Shown piece after piece: positions 1 to 7,462 of a stretch of DNA of 64,000 nucleotides; the first letter of the stretch is position 1, and every line of letters starts with the position of its first letter. The stretch is from Teretinema zuelzerae (GTDB taxonomy: Bacteria; Spirochaetota; Spirochaetia; Treponematales; Treponemataceae): the NCBI RefSeq assembly GCF_021021555.1, contig NZ_JAINWA010000001.1:434001-498000 (forward strand). The letters are read 5' to 3'. The notes under the pieces were generated by a model, which made no database searches, was not told where the DNA came from, and was given only the letters and a program-made list of their open reading frames with translations. A program made the position numbers and the translations under genes.

Positions 1-79
1 CAGGAGACTGGAAAAGGCGTTCATGGCGGGGCGATGCGAGGCGGAGCATGATTTCGCCGAAGGCGACTGTTTTGGACAT
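1..79 (-). CDS. kdgK: PfkB-family sugar kinase, likely 2-keto-3-deoxygluconate kinase (5' end only)
   Basis: Only the first 26 codons are in the window; the gene continues past the left edge. The N-terminus, MSKTVAFGEIMLRLASP, has the opening beta-strand motif (FGEIMLRL) typical of PfkB/ribokinase-family 2-keto-3-deoxygluconate kinases. A GGGAGG ribosome binding site sits just upstream on the minus strand. It is divergent from a KDPG aldolase gene, and kinase plus aldolase together convert KDG to KDPG and then to pyruvate and glyceraldehyde 3-phosphate. The family call rests on a short N-terminus plus context; another PfkB sugar kinase is possible. Confidence 0.7.
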   Translation of the reverse strand, partial: MSKTVAFGEIMLRLASPRHERLFQSP

Positions 80-102
80 ACGAGCGGTTCCTCCCGAAGG
101 GA

Positions 103-132
103 ATAGTAGACTATACCCGCCGCTCGGGTCAA
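103..132 (-). promoter_or_regulatory. Sigma-70-type promoter for the sugar kinase gene
   Basis: On the minus strand a -35 TTGACC (127-132) is separated by 18 nt from a -10 TACTAT (103-108). The divergent aldolase gene has a good -10, TATAAT, at 160-165 on the plus strand, but no clear -35. Confidence 0.5.
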
Positions 133-201
133 CGATATTCTCGGGGCCGCCTCCTGTGGTATAATGCTGCAGCCCCGCATGCATTCGGGAGGAGGTTGGT
201 A

Positions 202-1161
202 ATGGATTCTACATTGGAAAAGATAGCTGCGTCAGGTTTGATTCCCGTCGTAAAAATAGATGATCCCGAACAGGCAGTTCCGCTCGCCCGCGCTCTCGCG
301 AAGGGCGGACTGCGCTGCATAGAAATAACGTTCCGGACGACGGCCGCCGCCGCCGCGATCGAAGCGATTCGCCGCGAAGTTCCGGAAATGCTCGTTGGAG
401 CCGGAACCGTTATCAATACGGAGCTTGCCCGCATAGCCTCCGATGCCGGAGCTTCCTTCATCGTCGCGCCGGGATTTAATCCTGCGGTCGTCGAGTGGTG
501 CCTGGAACGCGAAATCCCGGTGATTCCGGGGGTGAGCGGTACGGCGGGAATAGAACAGGCGCTCGAGATGGGAATCAAGACGCTCAAGTTCTTCCCTGCC
601 GAGGTTTCAGGGGGAACGGCAATGCTCGACGCCCTCGCAGGCCCCTACCCCCAGCTGACCTTCATCCCTACCGGCGGAATAGACCTTGCGAACATGCCTT
701 CCTACCTTGCGAAGAAGAACGTTCTCGCGGTAGGCGGAAGCTGGCTATCTCCGAAGAACCTCCTCGAATCGGGCGGCTGGGACGCGATCGAAGCGCTCGC
801 CCGCGAAGCGGTTGCGGCGGTCCACGGCTTCGAGCTAGCCCACATCGGGATCAACCAGGACAATCCGGAGGCGGCATCCGCGACGGCGAATCTGTTTTCA
901 TCGTTCGGCTTCTCTCCGAAGGAGGGAAACTCGTCCATTTTCTGCGGAACCTCGATAGAAGTGATGAAACAACCCTTCAGGGGTGAAATGGGGCACATCG
1001 CGTTCCGCTGCAGAAGCATCGAACGTGCACTCGCATACCTCGAAACAAAAGGTTTCACGGGGGTTCAGGAAACGGCGAAATCAGATAACGGAACCCTCTC
1101 GGTCATCTACCTGGACCCTGAAATCGGAGGCTTTGCGGTTCATCTGCTGCGTTCGCGGTGA
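202..1161 (+). CDS. eda: KDPG/KHG aldolase with C-terminal VOC-like domain
   Basis: Predicted 2-dehydro-3-deoxy-phosphogluconate aldolase, cleaving KDPG to pyruvate and glyceraldehyde 3-phosphate by a Schiff-base mechanism. Residues 1 to about 205 are the aldolase domain: EITFRT holds the catalytic Glu, GVSGTAGIEQALEMG follows, and LKFFPAE holds the Schiff-base Lys. The last ~110 residues (from about HIGINQDNPEAA) are a vicinal-oxygen-chelate/glyoxalase-like domain, so the protein is about 100 residues longer than a stand-alone Eda. The ATG at 202 is preferred because GGAGGAGG lies 6 nt upstream; a TTG at 196 is in frame but overlaps that site. It is divergent from the sugar kinase, which supports a KDG/KDPG pathway role. 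The function of the VOC domain is unknown. Confidence 0.9.
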   Translation: MDSTLEKIAASGLIPVVKIDDPEQAVPLARALAKGGLRCIEITFRTTAAAAAIEAIRREVPEMLVGAGTVINTELARIASDAGASFIVAPGFNPAVVEWCLEREIPVIPGVSGTAGIEQALEMGIKTLKFFPAEVSGGTAMLDALAGPYPQLTFIPTGGIDLANMPSYLAKKNVLAVGGSWLSPKNLLESGGWDAIEALAREAVAAVHGFELAHIGINQDNPEAASATANLFSSFGFSPKEGNSSIFCGTSIEVMKQPFRGEMGHIAFRCRSIERALAYLETKGFTGVQETAKSDNGTLSVIYLDPEIGGFAVHLLRSR

Positions 1162-1228
1162 GCTCTGCCGTCGGGGCATTTTATTTCCCTAGCCAGAAAC
1201 GGTTTTTTTAAGATATACTTATAAAGTT

Positions 1229-2281
1229 ATGGATATAGATCAGTTTTTAAACGAATCCGGGGTCAAGCCTTCCACGCCCGCGGGGCAAGACCAGGTTTCT
1301 ACAGATATAGTAGTTCTCAATCCCCAGGAACGGATGCTGGTTAACCGGGTATTCGAAAATCTCAGGGTTATTTCTCCGGAAACGATGGTGGGAGTCGCCA
1401 CGCGCATCATGGATCTCGAGCGGCTTTCGGTTTCCATTTCGCGCTATCCTTCGATGCATCAGGGGGGATTCACCGTCGGAGCGCCGAGAAACACAGAAAC
1501 CCTCGTCGAAACCCTGTGCACCTTCGGCGACCACGAACGGCTTCTCACCCTGCCGACGAAGGCTATTCTGGGAAAGGGCTTTCTGGTAGCCAAATTCCAT
1601 GCCTTCGCCGCGATCACCAAGGTCGCCCTCAATTCCAACTTTTCCGACCGCGACATACAGGAGCTCCGCCAGGCCACGCTGAACATCATGTTTACGCTCA
1701 TGGCGGAAGAAGTGTACATGTCGATTCTCGACGATCCGAACCTTAATACAGACGTCCGCAGGGACGTCGCCGAAGCACTGGCGGAACTATGGGAGCACCG
1801 GCTCGACCAGCACGCCATTAGCGTCGCCCCCGTTCTCGACGCCGTCTGGTCGGTGCGGGACCAGATCGCCCCCAATTTCGGCACGATGATCGGCACCAGC
1901 GAGCTGCTCCTGATCACCATCGCCCTCGACGAAACCTGGCAGAGCTTCATTTCCCAGCGCCTTTCGAATTCCGACGTGGGGGCGGCCCTGGAAGAATTCC
2001 TGTTCGGACTTTCCCACGAAGACATATCGTTCATCCGCAACGAGTTGAAAACGCGCGGAATATCGGCGGTCGGGCGGGACGAAATCCCCCAGATCCTCGG
2101 ACACCGGGCGGCTCTTTCCAACGAGGACCCCCGCATTTTCTACCGCGCATACACGCAGCGGCGCAACAACGCGGACGCCCGCAAGAGGCTCAACGCGGCC
2201 GGTCCGCGAAAAACGCTGGAGGATCACTACATGCAGTACATATTCGAACAAAACCGGGAGAGACAAAAAAATGGCAAGTAA
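1229..2281 (+). CDS. Conserved hypothetical protein, 350 aa
   Basis: I do not recognise a named family. The protein looks soluble: no signal peptide or membrane segment is visible, and it is mostly predicted helical with a charged Lys/Arg-rich C-terminus. Its stop overlaps the start of the next gene (an XRE-cupin regulator) by 11 nt, so the two are translationally coupled. There is no clear ribosome binding site before the ATG at 1229, but TATACT (1214-1219) and TATAAA (1220-1225) lie just upstream, so the transcript may be leaderless or nearly so. A spirochaete-restricted gene is my guess. Confidence 0.7.
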   Translation: MDIDQFLNESGVKPSTPAGQDQVSTDIVVLNPQERMLVNRVFENLRVISPETMVGVATRIMDLERLSVSISRYPSMHQGGFTVGAPRNTETLVETLCTFGDHERLLTLPTKAILGKGFLVAKFHAFAAITKVALNSNFSDRDIQELRQATLNIMFTLMAEEVYMSILDDPNLNTDVRRDVAEALAELWEHRLDQHAISVAPVLDAVWSVRDQIAPNFGTMIGTSELLLITIALDETWQSFISQRLSNSDVGAALEEFLFGLSHEDISFIRNELKTRGISAVGRDEIPQILGHRAALSNEDPRIFYRAYTQRRNNADARKRLNAAGPRKTLEDHYMQYIFEQNRERQKNGK

Positions 2282-2849
2282 CAGGACTCCCTTCCGCTTC
2301 GGAGAAAAACTGAGAACGGTGCGCGAACGAAAGGGCTACACCCTGAAGGTGGTCGCTCTGGCCGCCGGAGTGAGCGAAAGCTTGGTGTCGCAAATCGAAC
2401 GGAACCGCGTTTCCCCCGCGATAGACACCCTGCTCGCCCTCGCGGACGCGCTCGAAATCGATCTTGAATACCTCTTCGAGGAATACCGCAGGGAGCGGCC
2501 CGTAAAGCTCATCAAGGCAGACGAGCGCAGGCAGCTCGACGAAAACGGGATCAAGTACGAAGAAGTCGCCCGTCCGATCGAAGGCGACGGAGCGCATGCG
2601 ATCGAAGCCTACTACATCACCCTTCCGCCGGGAGCCGAAACGCGCAGGGGATCGTACGGCCATCTCGGCAGGGAATTCGGCATCGTTACGGAAGGAAGCG
2701 CCGAACTGCATTACGAGACGAAGGTGTATAAATTGGAAAAAGGCGACAGCATATCCTATTCCGCTACCGCTCCGCACACCCTCGTAAACTCAGGCAGCGA
2801 ACAGCTCCGCGCGTTGTGGGTCGTCACTCCGCCTCAGCGCTTCAGCTGA
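2271..2849 (+). CDS. XRE-family regulator with C-terminal cupin domain
   Basis: A 192-residue transcription factor. Residues ~10-70 are a Cro/C1-type helix-turn-helix (GEKLRTVRERKGYTLKVVAL, then SESLVSQIERNRVSPAIDTL). Residues ~115-190 are a cupin (ITLPPGAETRR, GIVTEGSAELHY, KLEKGDSISYSATAPHTLVN). This architecture is usual for regulators of amino-acid, polyamine or redox metabolism that bind a small ligand in the cupin barrel. It overlaps the preceding gene by 11 nt, so they share an operon. The regulated genes and ligand cannot be told from the sequence. Confidence 0.9.
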   Translation: MASNRTPFRFGEKLRTVRERKGYTLKVVALAAGVSESLVSQIERNRVSPAIDTLLALADALEIDLEYLFEEYRRERPVKLIKADERRQLDENGIKYEEVARPIEGDGAHAIEAYYITLPPGAETRRGSYGHLGREFGIVTEGSAELHYETKVYKLEKGDSISYSATAPHTLVNSGSEQLRALWVVTPPQRFS

Positions 2850-2944
2850 ACCGCCCCGCGTTACTTTTTCAGGAAAAGCGAAAATCCCCGTGCTACACTT
2901 CCTCCAGGCGTATAAAAAGACCAATAACGCCAGGAGGAAGAAAA

Positions 2945-3655
2945 ATGTGTAAAATCAGATCGACCCTGTTGTGTGTTTCCGGAGCGCTTCTCGTCGCGCT
3001 TATCGGATGCGCGAGCCAACCCGCCCAGCCTGAACCGGCCGCCGCGGCCGAATCAGTCAGCCTCGCCGAGTTCGCCGCTTCCGGCCAGTATCAGAAGCCG
3101 ATGGCATGGAAGGCCGGACAGTATGTGGAACTTGAGAACCTGAACAAGGGAAAGCGCGAATCAGTGTCGAAGACCGTCCTTGTCGGGCAGGAAAAAGGCG
3201 GATGGATCATCGAAACGGTGAACATCGATAAAAAAGGCAAGAAAAGCGTCTCCCAGACTCTCTTTTTAGGGATGGACGAAGCGATCCAGAACGGAAAGGC
3301 CGGCGGAGTAACCATCGGGTGGATGAAGATGACCGGCGACGACGGAACCGTTCAAACGATCGAAGGCGAACAGCTGATGTTCTACAATATTTTCGCGAAG
3401 TCTACCCTCGACAACCTCGTGGCGGACATTCTGACCTTCACGGACGGAGGAACAGTTTCCGTTCCGGCCGGAAAATTCGCGGGAACCAATCAGGTGAACG
3501 CCTCGATGAAAATCATGGGAATGAAGGTGGAGACCGAATCATGGTATCACCCCGCCGTTCCCGTGAACGGAATGGTCAAATCCCGGTCCAAGGACGGCAA
3601 AAGCGAAAGCCGCCTCGTGTCCTTCGGCTTCGACGCGAAGCCGGAAATGAAATAA
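2945..3655 (+). CDS. Putative lipoprotein, 236 aa
   Basis: N-terminal hydrophobic segment followed by a lipobox-like LIGC (MCKIRSTLLCVSGALLVALI then GCAS), with the lipidated Cys near residue 23. The mature part is soluble and predicted beta-rich. The ATG at 2945 has an AGGAGG site about 8 nt upstream; an in-frame upstream extension to 2816 overlaps the regulator and lacks a signal sequence at its start. No named family recognised. A strong bidirectional terminator follows. Confidence 0.8.
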   Translation: MCKIRSTLLCVSGALLVALIGCASQPAQPEPAAAAESVSLAEFAASGQYQKPMAWKAGQYVELENLNKGKRESVSKTVLVGQEKGGWIIETVNIDKKGKKSVSQTLFLGMDEAIQNGKAGGVTIGWMKMTGDDGTVQTIEGEQLMFYNIFAKSTLDNLVADILTFTDGGTVSVPAGKFAGTNQVNASMKIMGMKVETESWYHPAVPVNGMVKSRSKDGKSESRLVSFGFDAKPEMK

Positions 3656-3677
3656 CGACTGGAACGAAGTAAAAAAA

Positions 3678-3709
3678 AGGGCTGCCCGGATTGCGTTCCG
3701 GACAGCCCT
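3678..3709. terminator. Bidirectional rho-independent terminator
   Basis: 13-bp stem (AGGGCTGcCCGGA with TCCGGACAGCCCT, one mismatch), with a T-run on the right and an A-run on the left. It lies between the lipoprotein gene (plus) and glyA (minus), so it can serve both. Confidence 0.85.
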
Positions 3710-3738
3710 TTTTTATTGCACGCGTTTACTCTGCGCGA

Positions 3739-5241
3739 TTATTGAAAGTGTTTTTTGAGGAAGTCCAGATCAAGTTCGGGATACAGGACGAACTTTCCGA
3801 GCAGGGCATTGACCGCGGACTGGGCTTCGGCGATCGCGGAAGGAGCTACGACGACCTTTCCCTTGCTGACCGCGCCCTTATCGGTAAGGCCGGGTTTCGC
3901 GTTTTTCAGGACAAGCGCGATGATTCGGGCGATTTCCTTCATTTCCGCTTCGCCCATGCCCAGGGTGGTGACTGCGGGGGTTCCGATGCGAAGTCCGCTC
4001 GTCCACCACGCTCCGTTCGGATCGAAGGGAAGGGAGTTGCGGTTGAGCGTAATGCCGCATTCGCTCATCGCCGCTTCCGCCTGCCGTCCGGTGAGACCGA
4101 AGCCGGCTACGTTGATAAGCATGAGATGGTTGTCCGTTCCGCCGGTTTGGAGCGTCATTCCCAGCTTCACCAGTTCCGCCGCGAGAGCGCGAGCGTTCGA
4201 GCGGACCTTCGCCGCGTACTCCTGGTAGGAAGCGGTGCGAGCTTCCTTGAAGGCGATCGCCTTCGCGGCCATCATGTGGGGAAGAGGTCCGCCCAACACG
4301 AGCGGGCATCCCTTGTTCACGTAGTCGGCGAAGGGAGCCTTGCAGAGAACGAGGGCTCCGCGGGGGCCGCGAAGTGTCTTGTGGGTGGTGGTAGTAACTA
4401 CGTCCGCCCACTTGACGGGATCTTCGTCTCCGGTGAAGACCTTTCCCGCGACGAGACCGGCGAAGTGAGCCATGTCCACCATCAGAACGGCGCCGCACTT
4501 GTCGGCGATTTCCTTGAAGCGGCGGAAATTGATGGCTCGGGGATAGGCTGAATAACCGGCCAGCAAAATCAGGGGCTTGAGCTCCATCGCCTGCTTTTCG
4601 ATTGCGTCGTAGTCGAGAAGCCCCGTTTCCTTCGAAACAGTATAGGAGTGCGCTTCGAACATGCGCGCCGAAACATTCTGGCGGTAGCCGTGGGTCAGGT
4701 GGCCGCCCGAATAGTAATCGAGGCCGAGGAGGCGCTGATTTCCGAGCTTGATCCGGAGATCGGCCCATTGGGCGTCTGTCAGATTGGAAAGATTGGTTTC
4801 GCCGAGGCTTTCGAGCACGGGGGCTTCGATCTTCGCAGACAGGATAGCCCAGTAAGCTACCATGTTCGCGTCGGCTCCGGAATGAGGCTGCACGTAGGCA
4901 TGTTCCGCGCCGAAGAGAGCTTTTGCCTCTTCGCAGGCGACGGTTTCGATGTCGTCGATATTATCGCAGCCGCCGTAATAGCGGTGGGCGGGATATCCTT
5001 CCGCGTACTTATCGGTCAGGAGGTTGCCCATCGCGGCCTGTGTAGGCAGGGAGCAATAGTTTTCGCTCGCGATGAGTTTGAGGTGGCTCCGCTGGGCTTC
5101 GAGCTCTTTCACCACGGAGGCGGCGATCTCGGGACCGACGGAAGCTACCTGCTGAAGGTTGGCGATGTAAGACACGAAGGCAGGATTTACCTTGTCGGCC
5201 GGAACGGCAGAAAGATAGGCGTTAAGAGGCGATTGATTCAT
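3739..5241 (-). CDS. glyA: Serine hydroxymethyltransferase
   Basis: PLP enzyme that converts serine and tetrahydrofolate to glycine and 5,10-methylene-THF. Visible family motifs are LIASENYCS, NLLTDKYAEGYP, HRYYGGCDNID, VQPHSGADAN, VDMAHFAGLVA and TTTTHKTLRGPRG; the PLP-binding Lys is near residue 288. At 500 aa it is longer than the usual ~420, with an insertion after the SGADAN motif (about residues 130-190), as in some spirochaete and eukaryote-like forms. The start MNQSPLNAY at 5241 is chosen for its GGGAG site; the frame is open further upstream, but that part is the leader RNA. A ZTP-type riboswitch precedes it, which fits one-carbon control. Confidence 0.96.
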   Translation of the reverse strand: MNQSPLNAYLSAVPADKVNPAFVSYIANLQQVASVGPEIAASVVKELEAQRSHLKLIASENYCSLPTQAAMGNLLTDKYAEGYPAHRYYGGCDNIDDIETVACEEAKALFGAEHAYVQPHSGADANMVAYWAILSAKIEAPVLESLGETNLSNLTDAQWADLRIKLGNQRLLGLDYYSGGHLTHGYRQNVSARMFEAHSYTVSKETGLLDYDAIEKQAMELKPLILLAGYSAYPRAINFRRFKEIADKCGAVLMVDMAHFAGLVAGKVFTGDEDPVKWADVVTTTTHKTLRGPRGALVLCKAPFADYVNKGCPLVLGGPLPHMMAAKAIAFKEARTASYQEYAAKVRSNARALAAELVKLGMTLQTGGTDNHLMLINVAGFGLTGRQAEAAMSECGITLNRNSLPFDPNGAWWTSGLRIGTPAVTTLGMGEAEMKEIARIIALVLKNAKPGLTDKGAVSKGKVVVAPSAIAEAQSAVNALLGKFVLYPELDLDFLKKHFQ

Positions 5242-5278
5242 CTGATGAATTCTCCCTTTGCATTGATTTCCGCAAGTA

Positions 5279-5345
5279 CAGCCCAGGCGCGCGGCTGAAA
5301 GCGGGAGCTTCCCGGTGGTTATATCCACCTTGATGCGCCAGAATT
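5279..5345 (-). promoter_or_regulatory. ZTP (pfl-type) riboswitch upstream of glyA
   Basis: Read on the minus strand, the leader has CTGGCGC near the 5' end, then a GGTGG/CCACC hairpin with loop ATATAA, then GGGAAGC, and closes with GCGCCTGGGC. These are the conserved elements of the ZTP riboswitch as I remember the consensus (CUGGCG, GGUGG...ACCACCGGGGAGC, CCGCCUGGGC). ZTP/ZMP signals folate shortage, and glyA is a known target class. Only about 40 nt separate the aptamer from the start codon, with no U-tract, so control of translation start is more likely than termination. Confidence 0.85.
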
Positions 5346-5351
5346 GAATTC

Positions 5352-5380
5352 ATCCTACCCCTTTCGCAACGCCTTGGCAA
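5352..5380 (-). promoter_or_regulatory. glyA promoter
   Basis: Minus-strand -35 TTGCCA (5375-5380), 17-nt spacer, -10 TAGGAT (5352-5357). The predicted transcription start near 5345 falls right at the 5' edge of the riboswitch aptamer. Confidence 0.6.
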
Positions 5381-5405
5381 GTAGCGCGAAATAGTGCGAA
5401 AAACC

Positions 5406-5434
5406 TTGATTCCGCGCCGGAGCGGTAGTACACT
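5406..5434 (+). promoter_or_regulatory. Promoter for the small Lys-rich protein
   Basis: -35 TTGATT (5406-5411), 17-nt spacer, -10 TACACT (5429-5434). It gives a ~65-nt leader before the start at 5507. Confidence 0.6.
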
Positions 5435-5506
5435 TGCGGGTATAGGGACGCGCGTACGACGCGGCCTGTAAGTCCACGTAGCGCCTGAAAATCAAGGAGG
5501 TTGCAT

Positions 5507-5614
5507 ATGCCGAAAGGAAAGGACAAGGGCGGAGCTGAGGCCAAAAAAAAGCCCCAGCATACGCTCAAGGAAAAAAGACAGTTGAAACAAGACAAGAAGT
5601 CCGCCAAAGAATAA
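5507..5614 (+). CDS. Small lysine-rich basic protein, 35 aa
   Basis: Short gene beginning MPKGKDKGG, very rich in Lys, with the C-terminal part likely helical (LKEKRQLKQDKKSAKE). An AAGGAGG site lies 8 nt upstream of the ATG, a promoter is at 5406-5434 and a strong terminator follows at 5650, so it is a complete monocistronic unit despite its size. The charge suggests contact with nucleic acid, but no family is recognised. Confidence 0.7.
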   Translation: MPKGKDKGGAEAKKKPQHTLKEKRQLKQDKKSAKE

Positions 5615-5649
5615 AGCGATATAGTTTTATTCTACGGCTGAACGCCGCC

Positions 5650-5681
5650 GGCGAACCGTTGCATCGGTTCGCCTTTTTTTT
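5650..5681 (+). terminator. Rho-independent terminator
   Basis: Perfect 9-bp stem GGCGAACCG/CGGTTCGCC with loop TTGCAT, followed by eight T. It ends the small Lys-rich gene. Confidence 0.9.
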
Positions 5682-5692
5682 GTTTTCATCTG

Positions 5693-5721
5693 TTGACATT
5701 ATGGGCATATGCTCATAATAT
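5693..5721 (+). promoter_or_regulatory. Promoter with embedded palindromic operator, leaderless start
   Basis: -35 TTGACA (5693-5698), 17-nt spacer, -10 TAATAT (5716-5721). Between and over them lies a near-perfect 22-bp palindrome (5698-5719): ATTATG, then GCATATGC at the centre, then CATAAT, with one mismatched pair. The downstream ATG is at 5728, exactly where transcription should begin. A repressor bound here would block the promoter; the DUF134 protein it drives is the obvious candidate. Confidence 0.7.
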
Positions 5722-5727
5722 GCCGTC

Positions 5728-6396
5728 ATGGCCAGACCCTGTTCTACCAGAATTATCAGCCGCTTCAAAAACTCCGTCGGACAAAAAGACGGACGGCTTC
5801 GGCCGCCCGGAAGCGTTATACCCATGACGCTGGACGAGCTTGAAGCGTTGAAGCTTGCGGATATCGAAGGACTGTATCAGGAAGCCGCCGCCCGTAAAAT
5901 GGGAGTATCCAGACAAACGTTCGGAAGGATCATTGCTTCCGCGCGCAAAAAAAACGCTCAGGCCCTGGTAACGGGAGCCGGCATTCGCATCGAAGGCGGC
6001 GCCGTCCGCGTACGATCGCAAGGAGAAACGCTTATGAAAATCGCAGTACCGCTGGCCGGATCAGCCGTGGACAATCACTTCGGACATTGCGCCGAATACG
6101 CCGTCTACACAGTGGAAGATTCGAAAATCGTGCAGGAAGAACGGCTTCCCTCGCTGCAGGGGTGCGGATGCAAATCCGGGATCGCGCCGATTCTCGCGCA
6201 GAACGGAATATCGGTGATGATAGCGGGGAACATCGGCAACGGAGCCATCAATGTGCTGGCTTCCAACGGAATCAAGACCATCAAGGGCGCTTCGGGGGAG
6301 GCGCGCGCGGCCGCCGAAGCATGGCTTTCCGGCAACCTCGACGACTCCGGCTCAACCTGCTCGGGCCACGGCGAAGACCACGTCTGCTCGCACTAG
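5728..6396 (+). CDS. DUF134 DNA-binding domain fused to a NifX/NifB-type cofactor-binding domain
   Basis: Residues ~1-95 are a DUF134 helix-turn-helix domain ([50 protein letters not shown]). Residues ~102-205 are a dinitrogenase iron-molybdenum-cofactor-binding domain ([20 protein letters not shown], then [12 protein letters not shown]). The tail is Cys/His-rich ([12 protein letters not shown]). Such fusions are thought to sense metal clusters and regulate their own genes. The palindrome over the promoter fits autorepression. There is no ribosome binding site and the predicted transcription start coincides with the ATG. No nitrogenase genes are near, so a nitrogen-fixation role is not implied. 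Confidence 0.88.
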   Translation: MARPCSTRIISRFKNSVGQKDGRLRPPGSVIPMTLDELEALKLADIEGLYQEAAARKMGVSRQTFGRIIASARKKNAQALVTGAGIRIEGGAVRVRSQGETLMKIAVPLAGSAVDNHFGHCAEYAVYTVEDSKIVQEERLPSLQGCGCKSGIAPILAQNGISVMIAGNIGNGAINVLASNGIKTIKGASGEARAAAEAWLSGNLDDSGSTCSGHGEDHVCSH

Positions 6397-6420
6397 GGCC
6401 GCAGTTACCAGTCGGCGGCA

Positions 6421-6447
6421 AAAAAAACCCGGCGATTAATCGCCGGG
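6421..6447 (-). terminator. hslO terminator
   Basis: Perfect 8-bp stem CCCGGCGA/TCGCCGGG with loop TTAA, followed on the minus strand by a run of T. It lies just after the stop of hslO. Confidence 0.8.
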
Positions 6448-6469
6448 CGTATGATGAAAAACAAAGCGA

Positions 6470-7393
6470 TCAGCCGAGAAACGAGCGAACCTCGGTCTTG
6501 GAAAACTGATACACGCTGCCGCAGTTATGGCACACGATCTCGAGCGGATCAGGACCGTTTTCGGCCATATCCTCCAATTCCTCTCTGTCGAGATGGCTCA
6601 GATGATTGGCGAAATTCTCGCGGGAACACGGGCAATCGAACACGATCTGCCGCTCAAGAGCGACGAGGGGCGCGCAATTTCTGAAAAGGCCGTGAATCAC
6701 GTCGTCGCGGTCGCCGCCTTCTGCGAACCAGGCGCCGAGAGACGGAGCCGATGAAAAGGCGTGTTCGGCGGCTTCCACAAGCTCGGGATCGGCGCCCGGC
6801 ATTGTTTGCAGGAACATCGCGCCCGCGCCGATAACGCGTCCTTCGCGGTCGAACTGGATGCCGGTATTGAAGGCGGTCGGGGTCTGCTCGGAAACGCCGA
6901 AATACTCGGCCAGATCAAGGGCGATATTACGGTGCTTGATTTCGATCGTGCCGGTCACCGGCTCGGCGAAGCCTTCCGGAAAACGGGTCATCGTGACGGT
7001 GCCGGGCCCGAAAAAGGGAGAAAGATCCCAGGAATCCAGCGGCTTCTCGATCGGAATGGGATCCTGCAGCAGAAAGCCCCTCACCCAGCCTTCGCTATTC
7101 GCCTCTATGCTGAAACCCGCCGCAGGGCCCCTCGTGTCGTAGCGGAAAACCGCCCGGTCCCGGCCCTTCATAGTCGGTATGAGAAGCGCGCCGCAAAGAG
7201 CTGCCTGGCCGAGAACCAGCGTTTCAAGAATGCCCAGATCATGCTGGGCGCGCAGCTGGTTGACGAATCTCGTGCCATGAAAAAAAGCTCCTCTCATGGC
7301 CCCGTTGTTTAAAAGAAAAATCGACATCCCGTCGGGCGTCAAACCCTGGAGATGCGTGTTTAAAACCGTATCTGTCAGCGGAACTCGTATCAT
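6470..7393 (-). CDS. hslO: Hsp33 redox-regulated chaperone
   Basis: A 307-residue cytosolic holdase activated by oxidative stress. The C-terminal zinc-binding redox switch is complete: FDCPCS (C-x-C), then IVCHNCGS (C-x2-C). The N-terminal substrate-binding domain shows LNNGAMRGAFFHGT and LGQAALCGALL. In the family, oxidation forms disulfides within these Cys pairs, releases zinc and exposes client-binding surfaces. It is monocistronic, with its own terminator, and divergent from the MATE gene. Confidence 0.95.
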   Translation of the reverse strand: MIRVPLTDTVLNTHLQGLTPDGMSIFLLNNGAMRGAFFHGTRFVNQLRAQHDLGILETLVLGQAALCGALLIPTMKGRDRAVFRYDTRGPAAGFSIEANSEGWVRGFLLQDPIPIEKPLDSWDLSPFFGPGTVTMTRFPEGFAEPVTGTIEIKHRNIALDLAEYFGVSEQTPTAFNTGIQFDREGRVIGAGAMFLQTMPGADPELVEAAEHAFSSAPSLGAWFAEGGDRDDVIHGLFRNCAPLVALERQIVFDCPCSRENFANHLSHLDREELEDMAENGPDPLEIVCHNCGSVYQFSKTEVRSFLG

Positions 7394-7462
7394 AAATCAG
7401 AAGTATATAGAGAAGATACGCTGGACGCAATATGCAAAAAGGAATACACTCGGCTGAATATT

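Noticed and set aside
702-1058. Long open frames on the opposite strand of GC-rich genes (for example antisense to eda, pta, glyA)
   Set aside because: They mirror codon bias of the real genes, have no ribosome binding sites and no recognisable protein motifs.
5728-6396. A nitrogen-fixation role for the NifX-like domain
   Set aside because: The domain is widespread in regulators and no nif genes are in the window.
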